Positions 1 to 7,305 of a stretch of 64,000 nucleotides of DNA are shown here, piece by piece. The notes below the pieces were generated by a model. That model was not told the DNA's origin and searched no databases. It saw nothing but the letters and a program-made list of their open reading frames with translations. Each line of letters starts with the position of its first letter. The stretch's first letter is position 1. Source of the stretch: Latescibacteria bacterium UBA6620 (GTDB taxonomy: Bacteria > Latescibacterota > UBA2968); the NCBI GenBank assembly GCA_002433075.1, contig DJHM01000044.1, positions 62,001-126,000 of the forward strand, read 5' to 3'. The translations under genes were made by a program, and so were the position numbers.

Positions 1-798
1 CTCGTAATCGGTTTCCGGGCAGAGGATTTCAATAGGTGCCGAACCCTGCCACTCCGTCCAGTCGGAGGAAAGGTCAACAGTCGTTCGTTTGATGCGCTCA
101 GGACAGTCTCCAGTGTTGCTGTAGTAGATATCGAGATTGTGGTCTCGCAGGACGAGCGCAGTGTGTCGCATCCGGAAGATCGGGAAATCGGGGTTCTTCT
201 TGTTTTCCTTCGTGATCTGTTCTTTCGGGGTGTATTCCTCGCTCTCAATTTTGATAGATGGACCGGGTTCGAAGAGTGTTCGGTCGTTCTGGGTTCGCCA
301 CAACAGGCGGTCTGCCAAACCTCTGAATCCATACGTGTAGTCCTTAAGCCGGACCATACGTAGATAACTGGGACCGACACAGACCCGATCTGATGTAAAA
401 TCAAGTCCGTCGAGAGATTGAGCGTGACACGTTGTCTGACCAATGCTGTCCGGTTTTCGCCCAATGAATTCTTTACCGTGGTAGAACATTCGGACAGCAT
501 TGATATCGTGGTCAACGTGTACGTCGGGTGAAGCGATGTGCTTGGTAAAAGGCGTGTCCTCGATGTCGAGAACGCCCGGTCCATAGACCTTGTAAGGCCC
601 GAGGAGATTATCCGCGTAGGCAAGCCGGATGTACTTGCCCTGATGGTGAGCAAAGTAAAGGTAGTAGCGACCCAGGGGATTCTCGACCCACTCGGGAACT
701 CGAATCAGGGAAGGTCCGTTGATGTTGCCGCCAATTCGTTCATTTATACCCGGGTGAACGATGGGGTTGTGAGGACTTCGTTGTGTGGTGATGGCCAT
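1..798 (-). CDS. GH43-like five-bladed propeller protein, C-terminus cut by window edge
   Basis: An open frame runs from an ATG at 798 to base 1 without a stop, so 266 residues are visible and the C-terminus lies off the window. The N-terminus (MAITTQRSPHNPIVHPG) leads into segments such as NGPSLIRVPEWVENPLGRYY and YLYFAHHQGKYIRLAYADN, the pattern of the first blade in GH43/GH32-type arabinanase or fructosidase propellers. FRMRHTALVLRDHNLDIYY and an acidic YYSNTGDCPERI segment follow. There is no signal peptide, so a cytoplasmic or unusually exported protein is likely. It sits 21 bases downstream of the sialidase-like gene on the same strand, so the two probably form an operon for glycan-derived sugars. 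The substrate cannot be assigned and catalytic acids were not verified. It could be a non-catalytic propeller. Confidence 0.7.
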   Translation of the reverse strand, partial: MAITTQRSPHNPIVHPGINERIGGNINGPSLIRVPEWVENPLGRYYLYFAHHQGKYIRLAYADNLLGPYKVYGPGVLDIEDTPFTKHIASPDVHVDHDINAVRMFYHGKEFIGRKPDSIGQTTCHAQSLDGLDFTSDRVCVGPSYLRMVRLKDYTYGFRGLADRLLWRTQNDRTLFEPGPSIKIESEEYTPKEQITKENKKNPDFPIFRMRHTALVLRDHNLDIYYSNTGDCPERIKRTTVDLSSDWTEWQGSAPIEILCPETDYE

Positions 799-819
799 TG
801 ATCCTCTGATGATGCCGTT

Positions 820-1878
820 TCACTCTTCGATGATGGCAGCTTCAATATATCGGGGCGCCGTGGCGTCGGGTGCGTCGGTCTTCCGGTTGATGTAGTAGAC
901 GAGGAAGATACGGCCATCGGGCAACGTGGCTGTGTGTGGATAGCCGAGGTCGGTGACAGCGCCGTCGTCTCGAACACGAAGTTCCTCGTCCGACGCGAGT
1001 TTGCCTTCCGATGAAAGAGATCGCGCACGAACGCCGTAAGCATTGTCCATTCGATAGCCGTAAGCCAGGCACAGTGAGCCGGACCCGAACGTTCCCACAC
1101 AGGCAGGGAACCCTTTGAACAACGGGAGTGGGTCGGACCACGTGGCTCCACCGTCCTCCGAACGGGCGTGGTGAAGAATTGACTTTCGTCCGTTCACGTC
1201 CTCCGCTCGGAGATAGGCGAGCAGCACCCCACCGGGTGTTTCGTGGAGATACGTTTCGTCGAACGCCTCCGCGATGACACCACCGTAATTCCAGGAGGCG
1301 CCCTTATCCTCGGACGTGAAATAGTAGGACACGGTCGGATCGCCCGTGTAGGCCGAGACCGCGAGGCGACCATCGGCAAGCTCGAGGACGTTCCCACGTA
1401 CCGCGACGGAGACGGCGAGAGAAGGATGGAGCGGCTCGAGATGGGGTAGGTCGAGATAGATAGGGTTGCTCCAGTTCACTCCTCCATCGGTGGATCGCTG
1501 CACGAAGTTTCCTGCGTGGATTCTGGGCCAGGGTATCGAGTGCGATCGGAAGGATTTCCCGGCGATCTTCTCACTGACGAGATGGCTTCGGTGGGTGTGG
1601 TAAACGAGTGTGCCGTCACCGAGTCGCGTCACACACGGACATTGGTGACCGGCGAAGATCACGCAAGGTTGCGACCACGCGGCGCCCACGTCCTCTGACG
1701 TGGTGACGCAGGTCTCGGTTGCCGGATGCCAGTGACTGTATAGACCCTCACCGACCCACGATTGTACACGCCTGAAAAAGACGGTCAAAATGCCGTTCTC
1801 GTCGCAGACCACGGAAGGACCGGGGCCGCAGTAGTAGGACTCGTCTCTGTAGACGGTTTGGTATTGAACGATGCGCAT
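820..1878 (-). CDS. Sialidase-like (BNR/Asp-box) exo-glycosidase family protein
   Basis: The 352-residue product shows at least four Asp-box repeats of the S-x-D-x-G-x-x-W type: TSEDVGAAWSQP near residue 60, STDGGVNWSNP near 150, TSEDKGASWNYG near 188 and SEDGGATWSDP near 242. These mark a six-bladed sialidase/neuraminidase fold, and the length suits a single catalytic-type domain. There is no signal peptide. The family cleaves terminal sialic acids or related glycosides, but many environmental members have unknown specificity and the Arg triad was not confirmed here. It lies just upstream of the truncated GH43-like gene on the same strand and diverges from the oxidoreductase gene at 1981. 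The only in-frame start is the ATG at 1878. Confidence 0.8.
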   Translation of the reverse strand: MRIVQYQTVYRDESYYCGPGPSVVCDENGILTVFFRRVQSWVGEGLYSHWHPATETCVTTSEDVGAAWSQPCVIFAGHQCPCVTRLGDGTLVYHTHRSHLVSEKIAGKSFRSHSIPWPRIHAGNFVQRSTDGGVNWSNPIYLDLPHLEPLHPSLAVSVAVRGNVLELADGRLAVSAYTGDPTVSYYFTSEDKGASWNYGGVIAEAFDETYLHETPGGVLLAYLRAEDVNGRKSILHHARSEDGGATWSDPLPLFKGFPACVGTFGSGSLCLAYGYRMDNAYGVRARSLSSEGKLASDEELRVRDDGAVTDLGYPHTATLPDGRIFLVYYINRKTDAPDATAPRYIEAAIIEE

Positions 1879-1980
1879 AATGACCTACATTGGTGGCCGC
1901 AAAACCGATCTCAAGATCACGTTGCTTGTCGAGCAGCGCAAGAGTCCGGACAATCAACGAACAGGGAATGGGAGTTGAGG

Positions 1981-2985
1981 ATGGCCGAGATGATGAAACG
2001 AGTTGCGTTGGCCGCACGGCCGAACGGTGTTCCCAAGCCGAGCGATTTCAAGGTGGAGGAGATGTCGATCCCGAAGCCGGGGAGAGACGAATTCCTCGTC
2101 AAGAACCTGTTTCTCTCTGTCGATCCGTATATGCGTGGTCGCATGAATGGCGTGACGACCTATGCCAAAGGAGTCGACTTGGGTGAGACGATGGTGGGAG
2201 GCGGCATCGGGCAGGTGACGGAATCGAATCATCCCGACTTCGCGGTGGGAGACATCGTCAACTCGAGCTTTGGCTGGCAGACGCACGCGATTTCCGACGG
2301 GACGGGCGCGTGTAAAGTGGATCCGGAACTGGCCCCGATTTCGACGGCTCTGGGAGTGCTGGGGATGCCGGGGTTGACGGCCTATTTCGGTCTTCTGGAT
2401 GTCTCCCCTCCCGTCGCCGGTGAGACGGTCGTGGTGTCGGCAGCGTCGGGCGCGGTGGGGTCGGTCGTCGGACAGATCGCGAAGATCAAGGGGTGTCGTG
2501 TGATCGGGATCTCGGGCACTGACGAAAAGATCGGCTACATCGTAGATGGCCTGGGTTTCGATGGAGGATTCAATTACAAGACGACGGACGACTACGGGGA
2601 AGCACTCGAACGCCTGTGTCCGGATGGGATCGATGTCTACTTCGACAACGTGGGAGGGCCGATCACGGACGCGGTCTTTCCGAAGCTGAACCTCAACGCC
2701 AGAATCACGATCTGTGGCCAGATCGATCAGTACAACGCGACCGAACCTCCCGTGGGGCCCCGGTTGTTGTGGCACTGTATCGTCAAGCGGCTTCAGATTC
2801 GGGGGATGCTCGTTTTCGATTTCGTCGATCAACACGCGGAGGCGTTGAAGCAGCTGGGGCAGTGGGTCCGCTCGGGGGAGATCCGGTATCGGGAAGACGT
2901 GGTCGAGGGCATCGACAATATGCCGGAGGCGTTTATCGGGCTTCTGCGAGGGGATCATATCGGTAAACGAATCGTCAAGATCTGA
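1981..2985 (+). CDS. NADP-dependent oxidoreductase, CurA/leukotriene B4 dehydrogenase type (MDR, zinc-free)
   Basis: The 334-residue protein is a medium-chain dehydrogenase/reductase. LFLSVDPYMRGRMN near residue 40 and the nucleotide-binding stretch VVVSAASGAVGSVVGQIAKI near residues 150-170 are hallmarks of the prostaglandin reductase/CurA branch, as is YFDNVGG near 222. No zinc ligands are seen. Members reduce alpha,beta-unsaturated ketones or aldehydes with NADPH. The frame is open upstream to 1762, but ATG 1981 has a purine-rich GGGAGTTGAGG just before it, and conserved sequence starts only there. It is transcribed away from the sialidase-like gene, and the next gene begins after a 145-base repeat-bearing gap. 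The substrate is unknown. Confidence 0.88.
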   Translation: MAEMMKRVALAARPNGVPKPSDFKVEEMSIPKPGRDEFLVKNLFLSVDPYMRGRMNGVTTYAKGVDLGETMVGGGIGQVTESNHPDFAVGDIVNSSFGWQTHAISDGTGACKVDPELAPISTALGVLGMPGLTAYFGLLDVSPPVAGETVVVSAASGAVGSVVGQIAKIKGCRVIGISGTDEKIGYIVDGLGFDGGFNYKTTDDYGEALERLCPDGIDVYFDNVGGPITDAVFPKLNLNARITICGQIDQYNATEPPVGPRLLWHCIVKRLQIRGMLVFDFVDQHAEALKQLGQWVRSGEIRYREDVVEGIDNMPEAFIGLLRGDHIGKRIVKI

Positions 2986-3044
2986 GCGGGTGAGGAGCGA
3001 CGGGGAGAGCGGGCGCACAGCGTTAGGATGAGACCCGGTGGGAG

Positions 3045-3107
3045 CCGCCTTCGCCACTCCGGGGCTACGGCGAGCCAGGGCGGTCTCCGGACCGCGAACG
3101 AATTGAG
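3045..3107. repeat. Two abutting intergenic repeats: CTACGGCGAG-type element and 6-bp-stem palindrome
   Basis: Bases 3045-3083 carry a GCC-rich inverted element with the core GGGCTACGGCGAGCCAGGG, related to copies at 38464-38500 and 52199-52229. Directly after it, 3080-3095 is the palindrome GCGGTC-TCCG-GACCGC followed by the tail GAACGAATTGAG. The same layout recurs at 4292, 5151 and 53851. Both look like REP-type dispersed elements; no gene is seen in the gap. Confidence 0.6.
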
Positions 3108-3130
3108 ACGAGTGGCAACCTGAACTGGGG

Positions 3131-3493
3131 ATGGTGATGGCAGGTGTCGAAGATTGGATCGAAGTAAGTCGTGAGAAGCTCAGGAATGGTGGGCTCGCGG
3201 AGGCGGATCTGGATCGGCTGGCTGAACTGATCTCACAGCCGAAGCAGCAGGTTCTGTATCTCTATTCCAAGTCGACGAATATGCGGTCTCCGATTGCGAG
3301 CTGGGTTCTCTACGATCCTACACGGTCTCACGAGCCGACCTTGCCGGATGACCAGCCGCCCTACGCGTCCGTCATCGATGCGGTTGCGGACGGATGGCGC
3401 GTCGTCCAGTTTCCGGTGACGAAGCTTTACTCCTACCAGGATGTGGACAACGACTACCTGGGCTACGAGTTCATTCTGGAGAAAATGACCTGA
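3131..3493 (+). CDS. Hypothetical protein upstream of a PhyH dioxygenase
   Basis: This is a 120-residue protein (118 if ATG 3137 is used, which sits better spaced behind the GGGG at 3127-3130). I do not recognise a named family. An N-terminal amphipathic helix (VEDWIEVSREKLRNGGLAEA) is followed by strand-rich sequence with QQVLYLYSKSTNMRSPIASW and a C-terminal YSYQDVDNDYLGYEFILEK. The last part looks like a small alpha/beta domain. It is soluble, with no signal or membrane segment. It ends five bases before the dioxygenase at 3499, so the two are almost certainly co-transcribed. A role as a partner or small regulator of that enzyme is possible but is inference only. Confidence 0.7.
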   Translation: MVMAGVEDWIEVSREKLRNGGLAEADLDRLAELISQPKQQVLYLYSKSTNMRSPIASWVLYDPTRSHEPTLPDDQPPYASVIDAVADGWRVVQFPVTKLYSYQDVDNDYLGYEFILEKMT

Positions 3494-3498
3494 CAACA

Positions 3499-4284
3499 AT
3501 GACCGACATTCGACCGACGATGACGGACGACGATGTGATGGACTTCGTCGCTCTGGGCTACGTCCTGCTGGAAGGTGCGATCGGCGATGACTTCAATCGA
3601 GTGTGCGTGGACCTGGAGCGAGGGAACGCGGACCCCTTTGTGGCGTCCGAGCCCTTCACACAGAACGTGCTGTTGCACGAAGAGGTCGCGGGAGTCGTGC
3701 GTTCCCTGCTGGGTAAGGACTTCCTCGTCCCGGGCGGGGGGCATCATCACGTGTTCGAGGAGCCGTTCATCGGCCAGACCTGGCACTCCGACGGTCTGTC
3801 GGGGTCGGGATACGACGTGGACGAACTCCAGTGCTACTACTATCCAAAGGCTGTGAACCTCGAGGATGGGCCGACGATGATTCTGCCCGGGTCTCACTGC
3901 CGGGCGGTCGATCGGGAGGCCATCGCACATTATGGCGACATTCTGGGTCAGGTCAGTCTGACGGTCCCTGCAGGGACGGTTGCGCTGACCCGATATGGGA
4001 TCTGGCACAAGGCGGGTCCTAAAACGAGCTCGACGAGACGTGGGATGATCAAGTTCAGCTACCATCGTACGGCGCCACCTGAACGGGACTGGGTGACCGC
4101 CTCGGATGAGATTCCCGAGTATGCGGACCGGCCGAGACTCCCGTATGTGACCGAGGTCGAGTCGTATCGGGACCGTGTGAGACGGATCCGAACGTGGCGG
4201 TGGCTTTGCGGTCAGGAACCGGAAGGCTCGACGCGCCGGATGCGACCCAGAACCCTCGCCGAGGCTGTTGGCAAGGGCCTTTAG
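3499..4284 (+). CDS. Phytanoyl-CoA dioxygenase (PhyH) family protein
   Basis: The 261-residue protein belongs to the PhyH branch of non-heme Fe(II)/2-oxoglutarate oxygenases. The facial triad is visible: H and D in QTWHSDGLSGSG near residues 94-98, and the distal H in YGIWHKAG near 175. An Arg-rich stretch after it (STRRGMIKFSYHR) would hold 2-oxoglutarate. LPGSHCRAVDR is the usual PhyH loop after the double-stranded helix core. The frame is open further upstream, but ATG 3499 follows the preceding stop by five bases and starts the conserved N-terminus (DFVALGYVLLEGAI). It is the first of three diverged PhyH genes within 2.5 kb. The substrate is unknown; related enzymes hydroxylate small metabolites or lipids. 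Confidence 0.88.
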   Translation: MTDIRPTMTDDDVMDFVALGYVLLEGAIGDDFNRVCVDLERGNADPFVASEPFTQNVLLHEEVAGVVRSLLGKDFLVPGGGHHHVFEEPFIGQTWHSDGLSGSGYDVDELQCYYYPKAVNLEDGPTMILPGSHCRAVDREAIAHYGDILGQVSLTVPAGTVALTRYGIWHKAGPKTSSTRRGMIKFSYHRTAPPERDWVTASDEIPEYADRPRLPYVTEVESYRDRVRRIRTWRWLCGQEPEGSTRRMRPRTLAEAVGKGL

Positions 4285-4285
4285 G

Positions 4286-4318
4286 GTAGGACCGGCCTCT
4301 GGCCGGGAATCCGTGAGG
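4286..4318. repeat. REP-like palindrome copy 2
   Basis: CCGGCC-TCT-GGCCGG at 4292-4306 is preceded by GGTAGGA and followed by GAATCCGTGAGG. The layout matches the copies at 3080, 5151 and 53851. It fills the gap between two dioxygenase genes and has no T-run, so it is not a classical terminator. Confidence 0.6.
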
Positions 4319-4322
4319 TTAG

Positions 4323-5096
4323 ATGAAGATTACAGATACCCAGACAGAGCATTTTCACCGCAATGGATTCGTGATGATTCCGAATCCGTTCGGGGAAGAG
4401 ACGATGCTCGAGGTTGATCGTCGTCAGCGGGAGAACGCGGGCGAATGGGAGGCGACGGACTGGCCAAAAGGGATGAACATCGGAGCGTGTCAGTTCCTGA
4501 TGGCGGGAGAGACAGTGCTATCGCTGGTTGAGCAGCCACAGGTGGTTGATCTGGCTCGATCTCTCCTCGGGACCGGGGACATTCACGTCGGTGCTTGCGG
4601 GATGGGGGACGCATCGAAGACAGTCTCGTCCGACGGGCGGGAACGGCAACAGGTCCAGTGGCACGCCGACGGAGGGCCGGACGTGAAGCAGGTGTCGTTC
4701 AGGACCGCGCTCGATCGTCACGACACGTCGAACGGACCGCTACGCGTCCTGCCGGGCTCTCACGTGCGCGAGCGGGAGGATGTAGCTGAAGAGCTGCGCC
4801 AGCTGGAGATCGCGACCGGCCAGCACGACGAGACACCGGATCTGATGTTCACGCGTCATCCGGCGGAAGTCGAGGTCGTACTCGATCCTCGCTGGACCCT
4901 CGTGTGGACACCGAGTTGCTGGCACGCCACGGGTGTGAAATCGGCGGCCGGTCCGCGACGGGCGATGGCGTGGAATTTCTATCCTGCGGGAGGAAGAAAG
5001 AGAGATCTCGAGGCACTCAAGCACATCCACGCAGGGGCCTGGGAGAAATGGTCGGCGGAGCGGAAAACCCTGTGGGGACTGGACAATGATCGATGA
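4323..5096 (+). CDS. Phytanoyl-CoA dioxygenase (PhyH) family protein
   Basis: A 257-residue Fe(II)/2-oxoglutarate oxygenase of the PhyH family. The iron ligands are the H and D of VQWHADGGPD near residues 112-117 and the H of SCWHATG near 201. LRVLPGSHVREREDV is the typical loop and GPRRAMAWNFYP the 2-oxoglutarate Arg region. The N-terminus (TEHFHRNGFVMIPNPF) is the standard family opening, which supports ATG 4323. It is only distantly similar to its two neighbours, so the cluster is not a recent tandem duplication. It probably shares a transcript with 3131-4284, separated from it by a palindromic repeat. It is followed by a repeat and a good terminator. The substrate is unknown. Confidence 0.88.
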   Translation: MKITDTQTEHFHRNGFVMIPNPFGEETMLEVDRRQRENAGEWEATDWPKGMNIGACQFLMAGETVLSLVEQPQVVDLARSLLGTGDIHVGACGMGDASKTVSSDGRERQQVQWHADGGPDVKQVSFRTALDRHDTSNGPLRVLPGSHVREREDVAEELRQLEIATGQHDETPDLMFTRHPAEVEVVLDPRWTLVWTPSCWHATGVKSAAGPRRAMAWNFYPAGGRKRDLEALKHIHAGAWEKWSAERKTLWGLDNDR

Positions 5097-5143
5097 CAAG
5101 TGACAAGAGGTGGGATTGGTTGTCGCCGGGGTTTCGAGGACAG

Positions 5144-5177
5144 GGTAGGAGCGGCTTCCAGCCGCGACGCATTGAGG
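5144..5177. repeat. REP-like palindrome copy 3
   Basis: GCGGCT-TCC-AGCCGC at 5151-5165 is preceded by GGTAGGA and followed by GACGCATTGAGG. It is the best-conserved member of the family and lies between two convergent dioxygenase genes, just before the terminator. Confidence 0.65.
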
Positions 5178-5178
5178 A

Positions 5179-5210
5179 GGCTGCGCGAAAAACGCGTGGC
5201 CTTTTCTGTT
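5179..5210 (+). terminator. Rho-independent terminator between convergent dioxygenase genes
   Basis: A 9-bp stem with two G.T pairs (GGCTGCGCG / CGCGTGGCC) closes an AAAAA loop and is followed by TTTTCTGTTT. It suits termination of the plus-strand dioxygenase ending at 5096. The AAAAA loop and upstream bases could also help the minus-strand gene ending at 5220. Confidence 0.7.
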
Positions 5211-5219
5211 TAGAGCCTC

Positions 5220-5969
5220 CTACGGGATACCCCAGCGGACCTTGCCGAGTTCGCGCTCGCGTTCGGCGTGGTAGGGGTCGTGGATTTCGAACTCGCGGTC
5301 GAGCCAGAGGACTTCGCGCTGCTCTTCGGTGAGGGCGTCGATAAGGTCTTCGGTCAGGTAGTCGCGGAAGGTCATTCGATGGTTGTCGGTTTCGGAGTGA
5401 CGAAAAAGCCAGTGGTGCATATAGCGGCCATCTTCGCTCTCGTTGCGATAGGTTGCGTGCAGAAAGCGACTGCTCCTGAAGATCAGCTGCCCGGGTGAGA
5501 CTTCGAGCGGGATTTCCTCCTGGAGATGCACGTCAGCCGGGCCCTCCGGGGCGAAGTCACCCGGGAACCCCTTTGCCTCTCGAAGTTTCTGGATGCGCTC
5601 TATCCAGGACTCGATCGGACCCTCCTGGGTGCCGGGCACGACACTCAGGCATCCGTTGTTCACTGAAGAACCGCCGAAATAGTGCATCATCTTGATGTAG
5701 TCCCACTCACTGTCCCGGTGCCACGCGAAGGAGCGGCCGGGAGCGAGTTCGTTGATCCCGCCGTTTCGGAAATAGATGTCCCGGTCGTCCTCGAGTTGTC
5801 GCGCGAGCTCGACGATTTCGGGATGAAGCTCGATCTGCAGAAAAGGGAGGGAATGGTCGAGCGCACACCAGTAGGAACCCTGCATTTGTGGTCGCAGCCG
5901 ATAATGATTCTGCTTGGAATCTATCTCTGCGTCGACAGTGAGAGAGAGTTTTCTGAGGTCGATATCCAT
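5220..5969 (-). CDS. Phytanoyl-CoA dioxygenase (PhyH) family protein
   Basis: The third PhyH-type oxygenase here, 249 residues. Metal ligands are H and D in FAWHRDSEWD near residues 96-100 and the distal H in RFLHATYRNES near 180. CLSVVPGTQEGPIESW gives the family loop. The C-terminus is rich in charged residues (REVLWLDREFEIHDPYHAE). The sequence is diverged from the two plus-strand enzymes, with an N-terminus (DIDLRKLSLTVDAEIDSKQN) lacking the usual FxxxGY opening, so it may belong to another subgroup. An AGGAACG lies ahead of ATG 5969. It follows the FG-GAP lipoprotein gene by 29 bases on the same strand, so the two probably share a transcript. Confidence 0.86.
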   Translation of the reverse strand: MDIDLRKLSLTVDAEIDSKQNHYRLRPQMQGSYWCALDHSLPFLQIELHPEIVELARQLEDDRDIYFRNGGINELAPGRSFAWHRDSEWDYIKMMHYFGGSSVNNGCLSVVPGTQEGPIESWIERIQKLREAKGFPGDFAPEGPADVHLQEEIPLEVSPGQLIFRSSRFLHATYRNESEDGRYMHHWLFRHSETDNHRMTFRDYLTEDLIDALTEEQREVLWLDREFEIHDPYHAERERELGKVRWGIP

Positions 5970-5998
5970 CGTGTTCGTTCCTGGACGACGCGGGAGGA

Positions 5999-7219
5999 CT
6001 ACGGAGTTGTGAAGACCGCGCCTGCCATAGAGCCGTTGGTATCGTCACCGTGGGCCCCAATTAGGACAAGGTCTTCCGTGACCGCAACTGCACGACCGAG
6101 GAAGTCGAGTTCGCGACCTTCTGCGGAGATCAGCTTGGAACGCGATGTCCAACTGCTCCCGGCTCTTCGGAAGACATAGGCAGCGCCAGTCTGTCTCGCA
6201 TCCCCCCTGGCTCCCACAAGAATCCTGCCGGCCGAAGCGTCGACGTCGAATCCGAAGTATTTGTTGGCCCGCGGATCTCCCGCTTCGAGGGTTGCCTGAT
6301 GTCGCCAGCCCTTGGAGGTTCGACGAAACACGAAGACCGCACCCGAGAATCGACCGAGACTGGGATAGCCGTGTGATCCGATAACCGCGTGTGTTTCGGT
6401 CAATGCAACGCTGTGACCGAACAGCTGATGTCGGCCGCCGTCTGGAGCGAGAAGCTTCTGCTCGAATTTCCATTCATCTCCCGAGCGTCGAAAGACGTAG
6501 GCGGCGCCCCCCCTGATTTCGTTCTGATCGTCTCCGAATGCCCCTACGAGAAGCCGGTCCCTGAATAGGCTGACGTCGAACCCGAAGTAGTCGGCGGCTT
6601 TGCCTTCGGGCGGGAGAAGCCGGCTGTGGAAACCCCAGGTCTCGTTGCGGAGTTCGTAGACGTAGACGGCACCGGCGTCCCGTCCCTTCTCTGAGTCTCC
6701 GTGCGCTCCGACGGCAGCCCAGTCCCCTTCTACGTCGACACTACGCGCGTAGGCGTCATCGGTGTTGCTTTGGGAGGAACGATACCACCGCGTCTGGGTC
6801 CAGCTGCCGTCCAACCATCTGAAGATGAACAGCCTTCCGCTCTGCCGCTCGGTGTCGATGTCGCCCCGGCTTCCGACAAAGGCGTGGTCTCCGTCGATGG
6901 CAACAGAAATGCCGAACTGGTCGCTGCTAATCGAAGGACGTGGGGTGAGCTTGCCTTCCTGTTTCCAGGCTCCACCCTGGCGCGCGAAGACATAAGCGGC
7001 TCCGACGTTCTCTCCACGCTCGTCATCCCCGTAGGCCCCGACGATGATTCTGCTCTGACTGGCGTCGACCGCGTAGCCGAAATAGTCGTGGGGCTCGCTC
7101 TCCTCGGGGGTGAGACGCCGAGAGGGAGGGAGTTCTGTGACGGTGACATCGCCACATCCGTAGGCAAGAATCGCGCAGACTGCCGAGACGGTTCGCAGAA
7201 TATGTCTTAGTGTTTTAAT
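5999..7219 (-). CDS. FG-GAP (integrin alpha-like) beta-propeller lipoprotein, probable ATT start
   Basis: The minus frame is continuous from 7219 to the stop at 5999 (406 residues). It begins (I/M)KTLRHILRTVSAVCAILA then YGC, a textbook lipoprotein signal peptide with lipobox LAYGC and Cys at residue 22. About seven propeller blades follow, each with a G-x-x-V/I-x-x-x-x-x-x-I/VVGA-x-G-D motif (IIVGAYGDDERGENVGAAYV, LLVGAFGDD, ILVGARGD, VLIGAHGDD) and the AYVFRR strand. The only nearby in-frame initiator giving this signal is ATT at 7219, with CAGGAT upstream. A CTG at 7197 would shorten the signal, and a TTG at 6814 would lose the signal and two blades. The likely role is an extracytoplasmic ligand- or calcium-binding propeller anchored in a membrane. 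It precedes a PhyH gene. Confidence 0.75.
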   Translation of the reverse strand: MKTLRHILRTVSAVCAILAYGCGDVTVTELPPSRRLTPEESEPHDYFGYAVDASQSRIIVGAYGDDERGENVGAAYVFARQGGAWKQEGKLTPRPSISSDQFGISVAIDGDHAFVGSRGDIDTERQSGRLFIFRWLDGSWTQTRWYRSSQSNTDDAYARSVDVEGDWAAVGAHGDSEKGRDAGAVYVYELRNETWGFHSRLLPPEGKAADYFGFDVSLFRDRLLVGAFGDDQNEIRGGAAYVFRRSGDEWKFEQKLLAPDGGRHQLFGHSVALTETHAVIGSHGYPSLGRFSGAVFVFRRTSKGWRHQATLEAGDPRANKYFGFDVDASAGRILVGARGDARQTGAAYVFRRAGSSWTSRSKLISAEGRELDFLGRAVAVTEDLVLIGAHGDDTNGSMAGAVFTTP

Positions 7220-7305
7220 GCAGTGATCCTGACCGGTTCGGACCGACGTGAGTCGATCTCGGTTCGTCGCTCTACCTATTCTATGATGATTCAGTCCGAC
7301 GGGGA

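Noticed and set aside
1954..3057. Long minus-strand ORF opposite the oxidoreductase gene
   Set aside because: Antisense shadow of a clear MDR gene: no family sequence and composition set by the other strand.
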